A DNA stretch of 64,000 nucleotides from Corynebacterium kroppenstedtii (GTDB lineage Bacteria > Actinomycetota > Actinomycetes > Mycobacteriales > Mycobacteriaceae), in assembly GCF_003243515.1 (NCBI RefSeq), contig NZ_QFRA01000009.1, positions 6,124-70,123 on the forward strand. Direction: 5' to 3'. The notes beneath the pieces are model-generated. The model saw only the letters and a program-made list of their open reading frames with translations. It made no database searches and was not told where the DNA came from. Positions 18,052 through 26,859 of this stretch are shown here, piece by piece; the stretch's first letter is position 1; every line of letters begins with the position of its first letter. Made by a program: the position numbers and the translations under genes.

Positions 18052-19503
18052 GTGAGTGCCGTGAATCGAGTTTTTGCTGGTCGCCTAGCGGGAATGGTTG
18101 TCCTTGGCCCCGATGGTGAATCGATTGGTCGCGTCCGCGATATCGTCGTCACCATCCGGCCCCGTGGCATGGCTTCCCGCACGATTGGCCTAGTTGTTCA
18201 AGTTGCTGCGCAAAACAGACAGATCTTCGTTCCTATGCTTCGCGTCGCGTCGATCGATCCGCGGGAAATCACCCTTGTTTCAGGTTCTGTCAACCTTCGG
18301 CCGTATCAATCCCGGGCCGGTGAATTGCGCGTCATGTCCGAGTTAGTGGGCTCCAAGATCCACATTGACGATCCTGAGCATGAGGATTTGCATGGTCGCC
18401 CGGTGGATATCGCGGACGTGGAGATTGAAAAGTCACGTACCCGTGATTGGATCATCAGCCGCGTGGCGGTGTCTAAGGAGCGCAACCGGTTCGGCCGTCG
18501 GCCACCTCTGTCGGTAGTGGAGTGGAACCATGTTCATGGTTTATCCGTCTCCGGTGCGGGTCCTGCCGATGCAACGGCGGAAATCCTCGCGGAATTCGAC
18601 GACATGCGCTCCGCCGACATTGCTCAAATCCTGCATGATCTTCCCAGCAACACACGGAATAATGTGGCTTCTGAGCTGGAAGATGCACGTCTGGCCGATA
18701 TCCTCCAGGAGCTTCCTGAGGACGAGCAAATGGGAGTCCTGGAAACGTTCGACATCGAGCGTGCCGCCGACGTGTTGGAAGAGATGGATCCCGATGACGC
18801 CGCGGACCTCTTGGGCGAGATGCCTGATGATAAGGCCGACGTCCTCCTTGAGTTGATGGATCCGGAGGAATCGGAGCCGGTCCGCCGTCTGATGAGTTTC
18901 TCCCCAGAGACCGTGGGTGGCTTGATGACATCGGAGCCGATCATTTTGACTCCGCAGGCCACGGTGGCAGAGGCTCTTGCTCATGCTCGTAACCCTGATT
19001 TGTCGACGTCGTTGAGCTCGATGGTGTACGTCGTGCGTCCGCCGAAAGCAACGCCGACGGGTAAGTACTTAGGCACGGTTCACATCCAGAAGCTCTTGCG
19101 TGAGGCGCCGTCGACCCTGGTCTCCAGCATTCTGGACCCGGATCTTCCTCCACTTTTTGCCGACGACACCCACGAGACGGCTGCCCGATACTTTGCAACC
19201 TATAACCTGGTGTGTGGTCCGGTCCTGGACGAGGACAATCACCTGCTCGGCGCCGTCGCGGTGGATGACTTGCTGGATCACCTCCTCCCCGAAGGGTGGC
19301 GTGAGCAGGAAATCCGCCCTGAGTCGGGATCATCGGGCCACCAGGCTGGCACGTTGGGGCGCGCAACTGGAGCTCACGGTGCCCCCGGCCGCAGTTTTCG
19401 TGCCCATAAGGCGGGGTCGGTCATCGTGAAGAAAGCTGGTGAGCGGCGACGCGACCGTCAACAGAGTACGAGGCCGTCGTCAGGGAATTCTCACTCAAAC
19501 TAA
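18052..19503 (+). CDS. PRC-barrel / MgtE-N / CBS domain protein
   Basis: 483 residues, GTG start. A PRC-barrel-like N-terminal domain (about 1-160, AGMVVLGPDGESIGRVRDIV) precedes an MgtE intracellular N-domain at about 175-290, made of acidic helical repeats (SELEDARLADILQELPEDEQ, ERAADVLEEMDPDDAADLL). Paired CBS domains follow at about 290-425 (MTSEPIILTPQATVAEALAH, LLGAVAVDDLLDHLLPEG). The tail is basic and disordered. There are no membrane segments, so it is a soluble regulator-like relative of the MgtE Mg2+ channel rather than a transporter. The position beside corA suggests a role in divalent cation homeostasis. It is followed 21 bases later by the DUF1003 gene. Confidence 0.85.
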   Translation: MSAVNRVFAGRLAGMVVLGPDGESIGRVRDIVVTIRPRGMASRTIGLVVQVAAQNRQIFVPMLRVASIDPREITLVSGSVNLRPYQSRAGELRVMSELVGSKIHIDDPEHEDLHGRPVDIADVEIEKSRTRDWIISRVAVSKERNRFGRRPPLSVVEWNHVHGLSVSGAGPADATAEILAEFDDMRSADIAQILHDLPSNTRNNVASELEDARLADILQELPEDEQMGVLETFDIERAADVLEEMDPDDAADLLGEMPDDKADVLLELMDPEESEPVRRLMSFSPETVGGLMTSEPIILTPQATVAEALAHARNPDLSTSLSSMVYVVRPPKATPTGKYLGTVHIQKLLREAPSTLVSSILDPDLPPLFADDTHETAARYFATYNLVCGPVLDEDNHLLGAVAVDDLLDHLLPEGWREQEIRPESGSSGHQAGTLGRATGAHGAPGRSFRAHKAGSVIVKKAGERRRDRQQSTRPSSGNSHSN

Positions 19504-19524
19504 CCCACAAGAGGGGCTTATTAT

Positions 19525-20112
19525 ATGGCTGATTCGTTTGCTCGAACTGACCTGGACACTCCGGTCCGCGCTAAGCGCCGCTCGTTACTGTCGATGGATG
19601 GTGATGCGGTCGGTGTTGCTGCAGAAAAGGTTGCTCGTTTCCTCGGAACCGGTAAGTATTTAGGGTGGCAGACCATCATTGTGACGGCCTGGATCCTCCT
19701 GAATATTGGAGGAATGTGGTGGAACTGGGACCCGTACCCATTCATCCTGCTTAACCTCGCCTTTTCGACGCAGGCGGCCTACGCAGCTCCCCTGATTTTG
19801 TTGGCGCAGAACCGCCAGGATGACCGCGACCGCGTCACACTGAACGAAGACCGCCGGCGTGCGGCCCAGACCAAGGCGGATACGGAATTCTTGGCACGCG
19901 AACTCGCCGGGGTTCGTATCGCCCTGGGAGAAACCGTGACCCGCGACTACCTGCGGCACGAGCTCGAGGACCTCACCACAGTCCTTCAGCGCATTGAGGG
20001 CCGCCTGGATGACGCTGCCGCGGATGCGCCGGTGGACCTGGAATACATGGGCGATGATGAGCGTCGCGCAGGATTGGACAGCCCTAGCGGCCAACACAAT
20101 GAGTCGTCGTAG
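19525..20112 (+). CDS. DUF1003 membrane protein
   Basis: 195 residues. Two membrane helices lie at about 50-66 (WQTIIVTAWILLNIGGMWW) and 73-92 (FILLNLAFSTQAAYAAPLIL), followed by the DUF1003 hallmark LLAQNRQDDRDR and a cytoplasmic coiled-coil tail. It is the usual partner downstream of the PRC/MgtE-N protein in actinobacteria, and the 21-base spacing with GAGGGG before the ATG supports one operon. Its biochemical role is not established. Confidence 0.85.
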   Translation: MADSFARTDLDTPVRAKRRSLLSMDGDAVGVAAEKVARFLGTGKYLGWQTIIVTAWILLNIGGMWWNWDPYPFILLNLAFSTQAAYAAPLILLAQNRQDDRDRVTLNEDRRRAAQTKADTEFLARELAGVRIALGETVTRDYLRHELEDLTTVLQRIEGRLDDAAADAPVDLEYMGDDERRAGLDSPSGQHNESS

Positions 20113-20124
20113 GATGGTGGCGTT

Positions 20125-21261
20125 ATGGCATCTGAATCTACTATCACCGAATCCACTGTTCGCGACGCATTAGCCCAGGTCAAAGACCCCGATATCGGCA
20201 TGCCGCTCACCGATTTAGGCATGGTGAAATCGGTTTCCGTCGACGGTACTGATGTTTCGGCGGAGATTTATCTCACCATCGCCGGTTGCCCCATGAAAAA
20301 TAAGCTTGTCGACGATTCTCGCGCTGCGATCGAGGCCATCGAGGGGGTTGGGAACGTTACCGTCACAACGGATGTCATGAACGACGAGCAGCGCCGCGAG
20401 TTGCGGAAAAAGGCCCGCGGTGGTGTCGACGAGCCGGAGATTCCGTTTAGCAAGCCTGATTGCCACACGCGTGTGTACGCCGTGGCCTCCGGCAAGGGTG
20501 GCGTCGGTAAGTCCTCAATGACTGTCAATATTGCCACTGCGCTGGCCGCGAAGGGGCTGAGTGTCGGGGTGCTGGATGCCGATATTTACGGCCACTCGAT
20601 CCCCGGTATGTTGGGGTCGGACGACCGCCCTTATCAGGTGGACGACATGATCATGCCGCCGCAGGCGCACGGCATCAAGATGATCTCCATCGGCCACTTT
20701 ATTGAGGGCAACTCTCCTATTGTGTGGCGCGGCCCGATGCTGCACCGCGCTATCCAGCAGTTCCTTGCCGACGTTTTTTGGGGTGATCTTGATGTTTTGC
20801 TTCTCGATCTGCCCCCCGGTACCGGTGATATCGCGATTACCGTTGCCCAGCTCATCCCGAATGCCGAACTCCTCATTGTGACGACGCCACAGATGGCTGC
20901 GGCTGAAGTCGCTGAGCGGGCGGGTTCCATCTCGCAGCAGACTCAGCAGCGCATCGCGGGCGTTATTGAGAATATGAGCTACTTCGTCATGCCCGATGGT
21001 TCACACAACGACATCTTCGGCGAGGGCGGCGGCGAGATTGTCGCCGATCGGCTGTCCCGGATTACGGGGTCGAAGGTGCCGCTGATGGGGCAGGTTCCTC
21101 TCGATCCTGCGTTACGCGAGGGTGGCGACGGCGGCGAACCGATCGCTATTTCTTCCCCTGAATCGGAAACTGGTGCGGCGCTGAATGCCATCGTGGACCA
21201 GCTCACTCACCGTCGGACGTCCTTGGCGGGTAAGTCGCTGGGCCTAGGAGTGACTACCTAG
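20125..21261 (+). CDS. mrp: Mrp/NBP35-family iron-sulfur carrier ATPase
   Basis: 378 residues. N-terminal MIP18/DUF59 domain (about 10-95, VKDPDIGMPLTDLGMV and TIAGCPMKN) and a ParA-like ATPase with the deviant Walker A GKGGVGKSS at 123-131, DADIYGHSIPGMLG, and LLLDLPPGTGDIAIT. The family carries and delivers Fe-S clusters. The CxxC cluster-binding pair normally found after IENMS is absent here (IENMSYFVMPDGSHNDIFGE), as I recall also for mycobacterial Mrp, so cluster binding at the dimer interface would have to differ. It probably shares a transcript with the DUF1003 gene 12 bases upstream. It converges on tatB, with 19 bases between stops. Confidence 0.9.
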   Translation: MASESTITESTVRDALAQVKDPDIGMPLTDLGMVKSVSVDGTDVSAEIYLTIAGCPMKNKLVDDSRAAIEAIEGVGNVTVTTDVMNDEQRRELRKKARGGVDEPEIPFSKPDCHTRVYAVASGKGGVGKSSMTVNIATALAAKGLSVGVLDADIYGHSIPGMLGSDDRPYQVDDMIMPPQAHGIKMISIGHFIEGNSPIVWRGPMLHRAIQQFLADVFWGDLDVLLLDLPPGTGDIAITVAQLIPNAELLIVTTPQMAAAEVAERAGSISQQTQQRIAGVIENMSYFVMPDGSHNDIFGEGGGEIVADRLSRITGSKVPLMGQVPLDPALREGGDGGEPIAISSPESETGAALNAIVDQLTHRRTSLAGKSLGLGVTT

Positions 21262-21280
21262 AGAGATGCAACGGGCACTT

Positions 21281-21925
21281 TTAGAGGACTTCGTCGAATC
21301 CGCTCCAGGAGCCGTAGACCGGCTTCTTAGTGTCGGTGGATTGTTCTTTTCCTCGCTCCCCTGTTGCCGTTCGCTGTCCGCCGTCGCTGCTCTGGGAATC
21401 CAAGTGGGAAGTTGCTACGTCACTGCCTTCGCTCCCCTGGTTGTGTTTTTCCACTGAGGGGACCGATGCGCTTGATCCCGCGCCAGAGTTAACCGTCGAC
21501 GTAGCGTCGTCGGCATTTTTCGCCGAGGAGGATTTGTCTGCGGCGAAATAGTCTTGGATGGCTCGCTGCGGAGTCGTCGTCCTCATCGTCTGCAGGGGCT
21601 TATCGATTGCGTCTTTCGTCGCATCAAGGTCGGTGGTGTCGTTGTCGAAGAGAGCTTTAGCGACGAATCCCTTCGCCCCCATTGATCGGTACGAATTGAA
21701 TTGCCGGAGGGGCTCGCTAAATTCTTTGATCGGCTCGCTGAATTCTCGGAGATCCTCGCCTAGTTCACCGTCAATTTGTTTCCGCGCATCTGCAACGGCA
21801 TTTTTGATGGCCAGCCGAACCGCACGGATTTCCTTCATAACGCCTGGTAAACGGTCGGGGCCGATGATGAGGAAGCCCACCACCACAATAATGATGATTT
21901 CCATCCAGCCGATACTTGAGAACAC
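21281..21925 (-). CDS. tatB: twin-arginine translocation protein TatB
   Basis: 214 residues. A single N-terminal membrane helix (MFSSIGWMEIIIIVVVGFLI) is followed by GPDRLPGVMKE and an amphipathic helix, the signature of TatB, which with TatC recognises twin-arginine signal peptides. The C-terminal half is a disordered Ser/Thr/Asp-rich tail (about 120-214) ending GSWSGFDEVL. TatB rather than TatA is indicated by length, the IGPDRLP wording and the position after sigE and its anti-sigma factor, as in Mycobacterium. An HtrA-type protease gene, present at this spot in M. tuberculosis, is not found here. Confidence 0.9.
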   Translation of the reverse strand: MFSSIGWMEIIIIVVVGFLIIGPDRLPGVMKEIRAVRLAIKNAVADARKQIDGELGEDLREFSEPIKEFSEPLRQFNSYRSMGAKGFVAKALFDNDTTDLDATKDAIDKPLQTMRTTTPQRAIQDYFAADKSSSAKNADDATSTVNSGAGSSASVPSVEKHNQGSEGSDVATSHLDSQSSDGGQRTATGERGKEQSTDTKKPVYGSWSGFDEVL

Positions 21926-21985
21926 GTCAGATATTGTACAGAGCTTGGCAAATGGGACGACAGAGTGACGGCGAGACTTCTAACG

Positions 21986-22543
21986 TCAGCGTTTCGGAGA
22001 GTTACTGCGATCTTTCCATGCGCATCGCAGCTGGTCAGCGTACTCACCGACCGTGTCCATAGCGCTCATCGCCCCGTTCTCGACGGTGCGCATCACCCCA
22101 AAGGCAGCACTTTTCGCGGTGCTCAACGCGTTGTCGTGCCGGAGGTCGCTCAGTTCGTCGCCCGCGCCACGACCATCGGAACGGTGAGAATCGGCATTGT
22201 CCTGACCATCGCTCGTGGCCTGGGTTTTCTTCCCCTGGCCATGGTGTTTGGTCTTCGCTGGCGACCCGCTCGGATTCTGCGGGTCACAGTTGGTCGGGAT
22301 CGCGGCTAGTTTATGCAGGAGTTCCGTCGACATGTGGACGGGTTCGTTAGCGGCTTCCCTCATACGCTGTGCTGCATCGCGCTGGGCTTTGACATCGCGT
22401 CGACATTCCTCGCAATGCACGAGGTGCCGGAGAACTCGACGCTGGGCTCGCGGGGGCATTTCGCCGTCGACAAATGCGGCCACAGCTTCTTCTGAAAGAT
22501 GCTCAATCGAAGAGAATTGTCGTGGCTTTGACGACCGGCCCAT
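21986..22543 (-). CDS. cseE: anti-sigma factor (zinc-binding ZAS type) for SigE
   Basis: 185 residues. The N-terminal domain (about 10-65) has LSEEAVAAFVDGEMPPRAQR and the zinc-associated H-x3-C-x2-C motif HLVHCEEC, the mark of ZAS anti-sigma factors (RseA in mycobacteria, CseE in C. glutamicum). There is no membrane helix, so it is cytoplasmic. The long C-terminal region is hydrophilic and low in complexity until a conserved-looking end (VGEYADQLRCAWKDRSNSPK). It lies 116 bases downstream of sigE on the same strand, so sigma and anti-sigma are produced together and their balance probably sets the envelope-stress response. Confidence 0.85.
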   Translation of the reverse strand: MGRSSKPRQFSSIEHLSEEAVAAFVDGEMPPRAQRRVLRHLVHCEECRRDVKAQRDAAQRMREAANEPVHMSTELLHKLAAIPTNCDPQNPSGSPAKTKHHGQGKKTQATSDGQDNADSHRSDGRGAGDELSDLRHDNALSTAKSAAFGVMRTVENGAMSAMDTVGEYADQLRCAWKDRSNSPKR

Positions 22544-22659
22544 TGGACATCACCCCTTGCACACTACAATTCGCCCGGCCAGGCACAGCACGCGAATAAT
22601 CGACGAAACACCGACACCGTCAGGTTATGGTCCGACGATGGTGCGTCGATGATCTCTTT

Positions 22660-23244
22660 CTACCCAACGTAGTGCAAAATGCCTTCGGATGACTGCAGCC
22701 TCTTTCTCAACTGGGCGCGACCACGGTGAATGCGGCTACGCACGGTTCCCATTTTGATCCCCAAGGTGTCTGCAATTTCGTCGTAGCTCATGCCGACAAC
22801 ATCACATAGCACAACGGCCACGCGGTAATCGGTCGGCAACGAATCCAGGGCTTTTTGCAGTTCCGGATCAATATTGGCGTCGATATAGGATTGCTCGGGG
22901 TCATTCCGGGTCCCCGGTACTGCGTCATAATTCTCAGGTAGCGCTTCCATTCGGATTGTCTGACGCCTACGTACCATGTCCAGGAACAAATTGGTTGTGA
23001 TCCTGCGGAGCCAGCCCTCAAATGTTCCCGGCTTGTACCGTTTGAGCGACCGGAAAACCCTCATAAACGTTTCCTGGGTCAGATCCTCCGCGTCGTGAGT
23101 ATTACCACTCAGACGAAGAGCGAGGCGGTACACACCATCCGCATGCTCCGAAACAAGCTCACTCCAGCTCGGCATTTCCCCTGATCCAGCATCGAATGCT
23201 GCGGTACCAGTGCGAGGTTCACTCCCCGCGGGGTGGTTAGCCAT
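22660..23244 (-). CDS. sigE: ECF RNA polymerase sigma factor SigE
   Basis: 194 residues from ATG 23244 (MANHPAGSEPR), chosen because AAAGGCGA precedes it; the open frame continues to 23343 without family similarity. Region 2 contains DLTQETFMRVFRSLKRYKPG and WLRRITTNLFLDMVRRRQ, and region 4 contains YDEIADTLGIKMGTVRSRIH. It directs transcription of surface-stress genes in related bacteria. The zinc anti-sigma gene lies downstream. The upstream 300 bases hold several GGAA elements (23360-23400), which could be ECF-type promoter parts, but no match with a correctly spaced GTT -10 was convincing. Confidence 0.93.
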   Translation of the reverse strand: MANHPAGSEPRTGTAAFDAGSGEMPSWSELVSEHADGVYRLALRLSGNTHDAEDLTQETFMRVFRSLKRYKPGTFEGWLRRITTNLFLDMVRRRQTIRMEALPENYDAVPGTRNDPEQSYIDANIDPELQKALDSLPTDYRVAVVLCDVVGMSYDEIADTLGIKMGTVRSRIHRGRAQLRKRLQSSEGILHYVG

Positions 23245-23558
23245 TACATCATCGCCTTTATGTGGGTCGATTGTGGAAGCTGAGGTCGTGCGAGCCGGTG
23301 TATTCCGTTGGGAACGGTGAAAAGCGCCTGACGCCAGTGTCATGATTCAACTGTCACATGTATTCGTTTCCGAAGCATGAATTCCGCCTGGGAAATTCCT
23401 GTGAAGGTGAAACGACTGAAATCACGAACCCGCGAGGGCATGTCATGAGGGGAATTGTAAATCATTTCCGCAGCAAAAGCCACGAATGTCTGCTTCATTG
23501 TCACAGTTATGGGCGAGCCACACCCTTTACTCCGTCTCCGTCACTAGCATGAATAACC

Positions 23559-24215
23559 GTGACCGATTCTGCTCTTGACCTAATGACTGACTTTATCAAC
23601 ACCACCACCGACGAATCCGACGCGATGGGCTTTGCGCGCGATGCCGCCGACGAGCTGGGCCTCACCGCTCCCGACGAACTCACGGCGTCGTTTTTAACGA
23701 CGATTAGTTCCTCATACTGCAGAGATAAATCGGCAGTTGTTGTCTCCCCCTCCGCATGCGTCTCAGGCTTAGCCATCCTCGCGGGAATGAGCTCAAACGG
23801 TCATGTGACCTGCATCGACACGGAAGCAATCCACCAACGTGTTGCTCGCCAAGCATTCACCGCGGCCAACATCCGGTCCAACCAGTATCGTTTCCTCCCC
23901 TCGCGCCCATTAGAGGTCATGACCCGCCTGGCAGCGCGCTCATACAGCCTGATCTACGCCGAAATTGCCCCCGCCGACGCATCAACACTCGTCGACGAGG
24001 CCCTCGAACTGCTCGAACCGGGCGGGCTGATTATCCTCGCGGATATTCTTCTCGACGGCACCATCGCGAATCCGGCACGAAAAGATCGTGATACCGCCGC
24101 GGCCCGTCGCCTCGACGAGTCGCTCCGCGACCGCGAGGACATCTACCTCTCCCGGCTACCACTGGGTGCCGGGATGGTCCTGATCTCGCGGAACGAAGAC
24201 GCACCGGCGAGCTAG
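23559..24215 (+). CDS. O-methyltransferase family protein
   Basis: 218 residues, GTG start. A SAM-dependent methyltransferase fold is indicated by SACVSGLAILAGMSSNGHVT (glycine-loop region, about 66-88), CIDTEAIHQRVARQAFTAAN (acidic residue after strand 2), the LIYAEIAPADAS strand-4 region and LLEPGGLIILADILLDG. The arrangement matches the class-I O-methyltransferase found between sigE and glgC in other corynebacteria and mycobacteria. The substrate is unknown. Divergent from sigE, convergent with glgC (nine bases between stops). Confidence 0.8.
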   Translation: MTDSALDLMTDFINTTTDESDAMGFARDAADELGLTAPDELTASFLTTISSSYCRDKSAVVVSPSACVSGLAILAGMSSNGHVTCIDTEAIHQRVARQAFTAANIRSNQYRFLPSRPLEVMTRLAARSYSLIYAEIAPADASTLVDEALELLEPGGLIILADILLDGTIANPARKDRDTAAARRLDESLRDREDIYLSRLPLGAGMVLISRNEDAPAS

Positions 24216-24224
24216 CGTCGGCTA

Positions 24225-25460
24225 TTAATCCTCGTCAGCGCCGTGGAGTTCATAATTCTTCGGGACACACACGACACCGCCCTGGGACAGCGTGAACCGT
24301 TCAGAATCGCGAGCCCGATCCACGCCAATGAGCGCGTTATCTCCGACCCGGACATTCTTATCCAAAATGGCGTGACGAACCACAGCACCTTTTCCGATGC
24401 GCACGCCATCCATCAGGACACAGCCCTCGACGCTGGCGCCTTCTTCGACAACAACGCCCGGCCCAAGAACCGAATTACGCACGGTGCCAGCGGAAATAAT
24501 GCACCCTGCAGCCACAATGGAGGACTGCGCAATTCCGCCTTTGACGAACTTCGCCGGCGGCAAGTTGCTGTCGTCGGAGGTATGGATAGGCCACTTTCGG
24601 TTGTACAGGTTGAAGACGGGGTACACGCTAATGAGGTCCATGTGGGCTTCATAGAAAGCGTCGACAGTACCGACGTCGCGCCAATAGCCGTGGTCACGAT
24701 CCATTTCCCCGGGCACAACATTGCGGGAGAAATCGTGAACGTGCGCCTCGCCCCGTTTCACGAAATACGGGATGATGTTGCCGCCCATGTCATGCGCCGA
24801 GTTTTCGTCTTCGGAATCCTCTTTTAGCGCATCGATTAACGCCTGGGTTGTGAAGACATAGTTGCCCATGGAGGCGAAGGTCACGTCGGGGTCATCTGGG
24901 GTAGCCTGCGGATCGGCTGGCTTCTCCAGGAACTCGGTAATCGTGCCGTCGTCGTCGGCTTGAATGCAGCCGAATGCGGTTGCTTCTTTGCGTGGCACAC
25001 GGATTCCGGCGACGGAACACGCCGCTCCCGACTCGATATGTTCCTTCACCATCTGCTCGGGGTCCATGCGGTACACGTGGTCCGCGCCGAACACGATGAT
25101 GTATTCAGGATCTTCGTCGTAAATGAGGTTGAGCGATTGCAAAATGGCATCCGCTGAACCCGTGAACCACCGTTTCCCGAGCCGCTGCTGGGCGGGCACT
25201 GGGGTGATGTATTCACCTGCTAATCCGGAGAGTTGCCACGATTGCGAAATGTGCCGGTCAAGCGAGTGAGATTTGTATTGGGTTAAGACGCAAACCTTCA
25301 TGTACCCGGCGTTGACCAGGTTCGATAAGACAAAGTCAATTAAACGATATGAACCCCCAAAAGGAACAGCTGGCTTGGCACGGTCGGCCGTGAAGGGGAA
25401 GAGTCGCTTCCCTTCGCCGCCCGCGAGGACAATGGATAGGACGTGTGGTTGGCTCCTCAT
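24225..25460 (-). CDS. glgC: glucose-1-phosphate adenylyltransferase
   Basis: 411 residues. ADP-glucose pyrophosphorylase: makes ADP-glucose from ATP and glucose-1-phosphate for glycogen and, in actinobacteria, for maltose-1-phosphate synthesis. The nucleotidyltransferase domain begins VLAGGEGKRLFPFT with the catalytic-loop AKPAVPFGG, then LTQYKSHSLDRHI, GSADAILQSL, FGADHVYRMD and FLEKP. The C-terminal left-handed beta-helix has IISAGTVRNSVLGPGVVVEE and GVRIGKGAVVRHAILDKN. It is divergent from glgA with a 113-base shared promoter region. Confidence 0.95.
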   Translation of the reverse strand: MRSQPHVLSIVLAGGEGKRLFPFTADRAKPAVPFGGSYRLIDFVLSNLVNAGYMKVCVLTQYKSHSLDRHISQSWQLSGLAGEYITPVPAQQRLGKRWFTGSADAILQSLNLIYDEDPEYIIVFGADHVYRMDPEQMVKEHIESGAACSVAGIRVPRKEATAFGCIQADDDGTITEFLEKPADPQATPDDPDVTFASMGNYVFTTQALIDALKEDSEDENSAHDMGGNIIPYFVKRGEAHVHDFSRNVVPGEMDRDHGYWRDVGTVDAFYEAHMDLISVYPVFNLYNRKWPIHTSDDSNLPPAKFVKGGIAQSSIVAAGCIISAGTVRNSVLGPGVVVEEGASVEGCVLMDGVRIGKGAVVRHAILDKNVRVGDNALIGVDRARDSERFTLSQGGVVCVPKNYELHGADED

Positions 25461-25573
25461 GGGTACTAATTTATTCAGTCCTCGCTATTTATGCTGGACA
25501 AGTACCCCTGTTCTCTCCCCCGTTGTCTTTGCCGGCAGGCAGTGTATCACCCCGACCGACTAGGCTCACAGTC

Positions 25574-26752
25574 ATGCGCGTAGCGATGATGACTCGAGAA
25601 TATCCCCCGGAAATCTACGGTGGCGCCGGTGTCCACGTGGCTGAGCTCACCCGGCATTTGCGCGAGCTGTGCGATGTCGACGTTCACTGCATGGGCGGCC
25701 CACGTGACGAAGCCAATGTGTACGTGTCCAATTCCGACGATGCTCTTGCCGACGCTAACCCTGCCCTCAAAACCTTGTCGACGGGGCTACGGATGGCGAA
25801 CCTGGCGTCAGCATCAGATATTGATGTTGTCCACTCACACACGTGGTATGCGGGGCTTGGTGGGCATCTGACCGGGCTGCTCAAGGGCATTCCCCACGTA
25901 GCGACGGCACACTCCCTTGAGCCGCACCGGCCGTGGAAGCGTGAGCAGCTGGGCGGCGGCTATGACGTGTCATCGTGGTCAGAGAAGAACGCGATGGAAA
26001 ACGCTGATGGGCTGATCGCTGTTTCGCGGAAAATGAAAGACGCCATCCTGGACGTGTATCCGCGTATCGATCCAGACCGCATTCACGTTGTCCTCAACGG
26101 CATTGATACGAAGTTGTGGCGTCCTCGCCCGACGTTTGCCGAAGCTGAGCACTCGATATTGGCCAAGCTGGGCGTTGCCGAGGATAAGCCGATTGTCGCT
26201 TTCGTGGGACGAATCACACGGCAAAAGGGTGTGGCCCACCTGGTGAAGGCCGCACACCACTTCGACGAGGACATTCAGCTCGTGTTGTGCGCAGGTGCAC
26301 CGGATACTCCGGAAATTGAGGCTGAGATCGCCAACCTGGTCGAGGAGTTGAAGTCCACTCGCGACGGTGTGTTCTGGGTGCGCGATATGCTCCCCCATGA
26401 CTCGCTGCAGGAGATCCTCAGCGCCGCCTCAGTTTTCGTGTGCCCGTCCATTTATGAGCCTCTGGGAATCGTGAACCTGGAGGCCATGGCGTGCGATACC
26501 GCCGTCGTCGCCTCTGATGTGGGAGGCATCCCTGAGGTTGTCAATGACGGCGAGACCGGTGAACTGGTCCACTACGATGCCGACGATATCGGCGCATTCG
26601 AAGAAGGGCTGGCCAGTGCGGTCAATCGCATCGCCGGTGATCCTGACCTTGCGGGCCGAATGGCGAAGGCAGGTCGTGATAGGGCAGTCACGACATTTAG
26701 CTGGTCAACGATCGCACAACAGACCCTCGATGTGTACCGGTCATTGATGTAG
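25574..26752 (+). CDS. glgA: GT4 glycogen synthase / maltose-1-phosphate synthase
   Basis: 392 residues, GT-B fold family 4. The start at ATG 25574 gives the family N-terminus MRVAMMTREYPPEIYGGAGV; the open frame extends to 25445 but adds unrelated sequence. Key features are HSHTWYAGLGG, ATAHSLEPHRPWK, AFVGRITRQKG and the donor-site segment CPSIYEPLGIVNLEAMACDT. It uses ADP-glucose supplied by the divergent glgC. In mycobacteria the orthologue (GlgM) joins ADP-glucose to glucose-1-phosphate to make maltose-1-phosphate, while in C. glutamicum it is called GlgA; both activities are possible here. Confidence 0.92.
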   Translation: MRVAMMTREYPPEIYGGAGVHVAELTRHLRELCDVDVHCMGGPRDEANVYVSNSDDALADANPALKTLSTGLRMANLASASDIDVVHSHTWYAGLGGHLTGLLKGIPHVATAHSLEPHRPWKREQLGGGYDVSSWSEKNAMENADGLIAVSRKMKDAILDVYPRIDPDRIHVVLNGIDTKLWRPRPTFAEAEHSILAKLGVAEDKPIVAFVGRITRQKGVAHLVKAAHHFDEDIQLVLCAGAPDTPEIEAEIANLVEELKSTRDGVFWVRDMLPHDSLQEILSAASVFVCPSIYEPLGIVNLEAMACDTAVVASDVGGIPEVVNDGETGELVHYDADDIGAFEEGLASAVNRIAGDPDLAGRMAKAGRDRAVTTFSWSTIAQQTLDVYRSLM

Positions 26753-26763
26753 GATCCCCCGAA

Positions 26764-26796
26764 CTACACCACGTGGACCCGCGCCACGTGGTGTAG
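26764..26796. repeat. perfect 13-bp inverted repeat after glgA
   Basis: CTACACCACGTGG at 26764-26776 and its exact complement at 26784-26796, with a seven-base loop, 11 bases after the glgA stop. It lies between convergent glgA and the MarR gene. There is no T-run, so it is either an unusual bidirectional terminator or mRNA stabiliser, or a protein-binding site. Confidence 0.75.
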
Positions 26797-26814
26797 CACC
26801 ACGTGCGCCCGGTG

Positions 26815-26855
26815 CCTGAGGACGGGCCCTAGGCAAAGGCCCGGGCGCTCAGGCT
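26815..26855 (-). terminator. probable terminator hairpin of the MarR gene
   Basis: GCCTGAG near 26814 pairs with CTCAGGC near 26849, and the inner CGGGCC pairs with GGCCCG, giving an interrupted G+C-rich stem directly downstream of the leftward MarR gene. No T-tract follows, so efficiency is uncertain. Confidence 0.4.
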
Positions 26856-26859
26856 TCGA

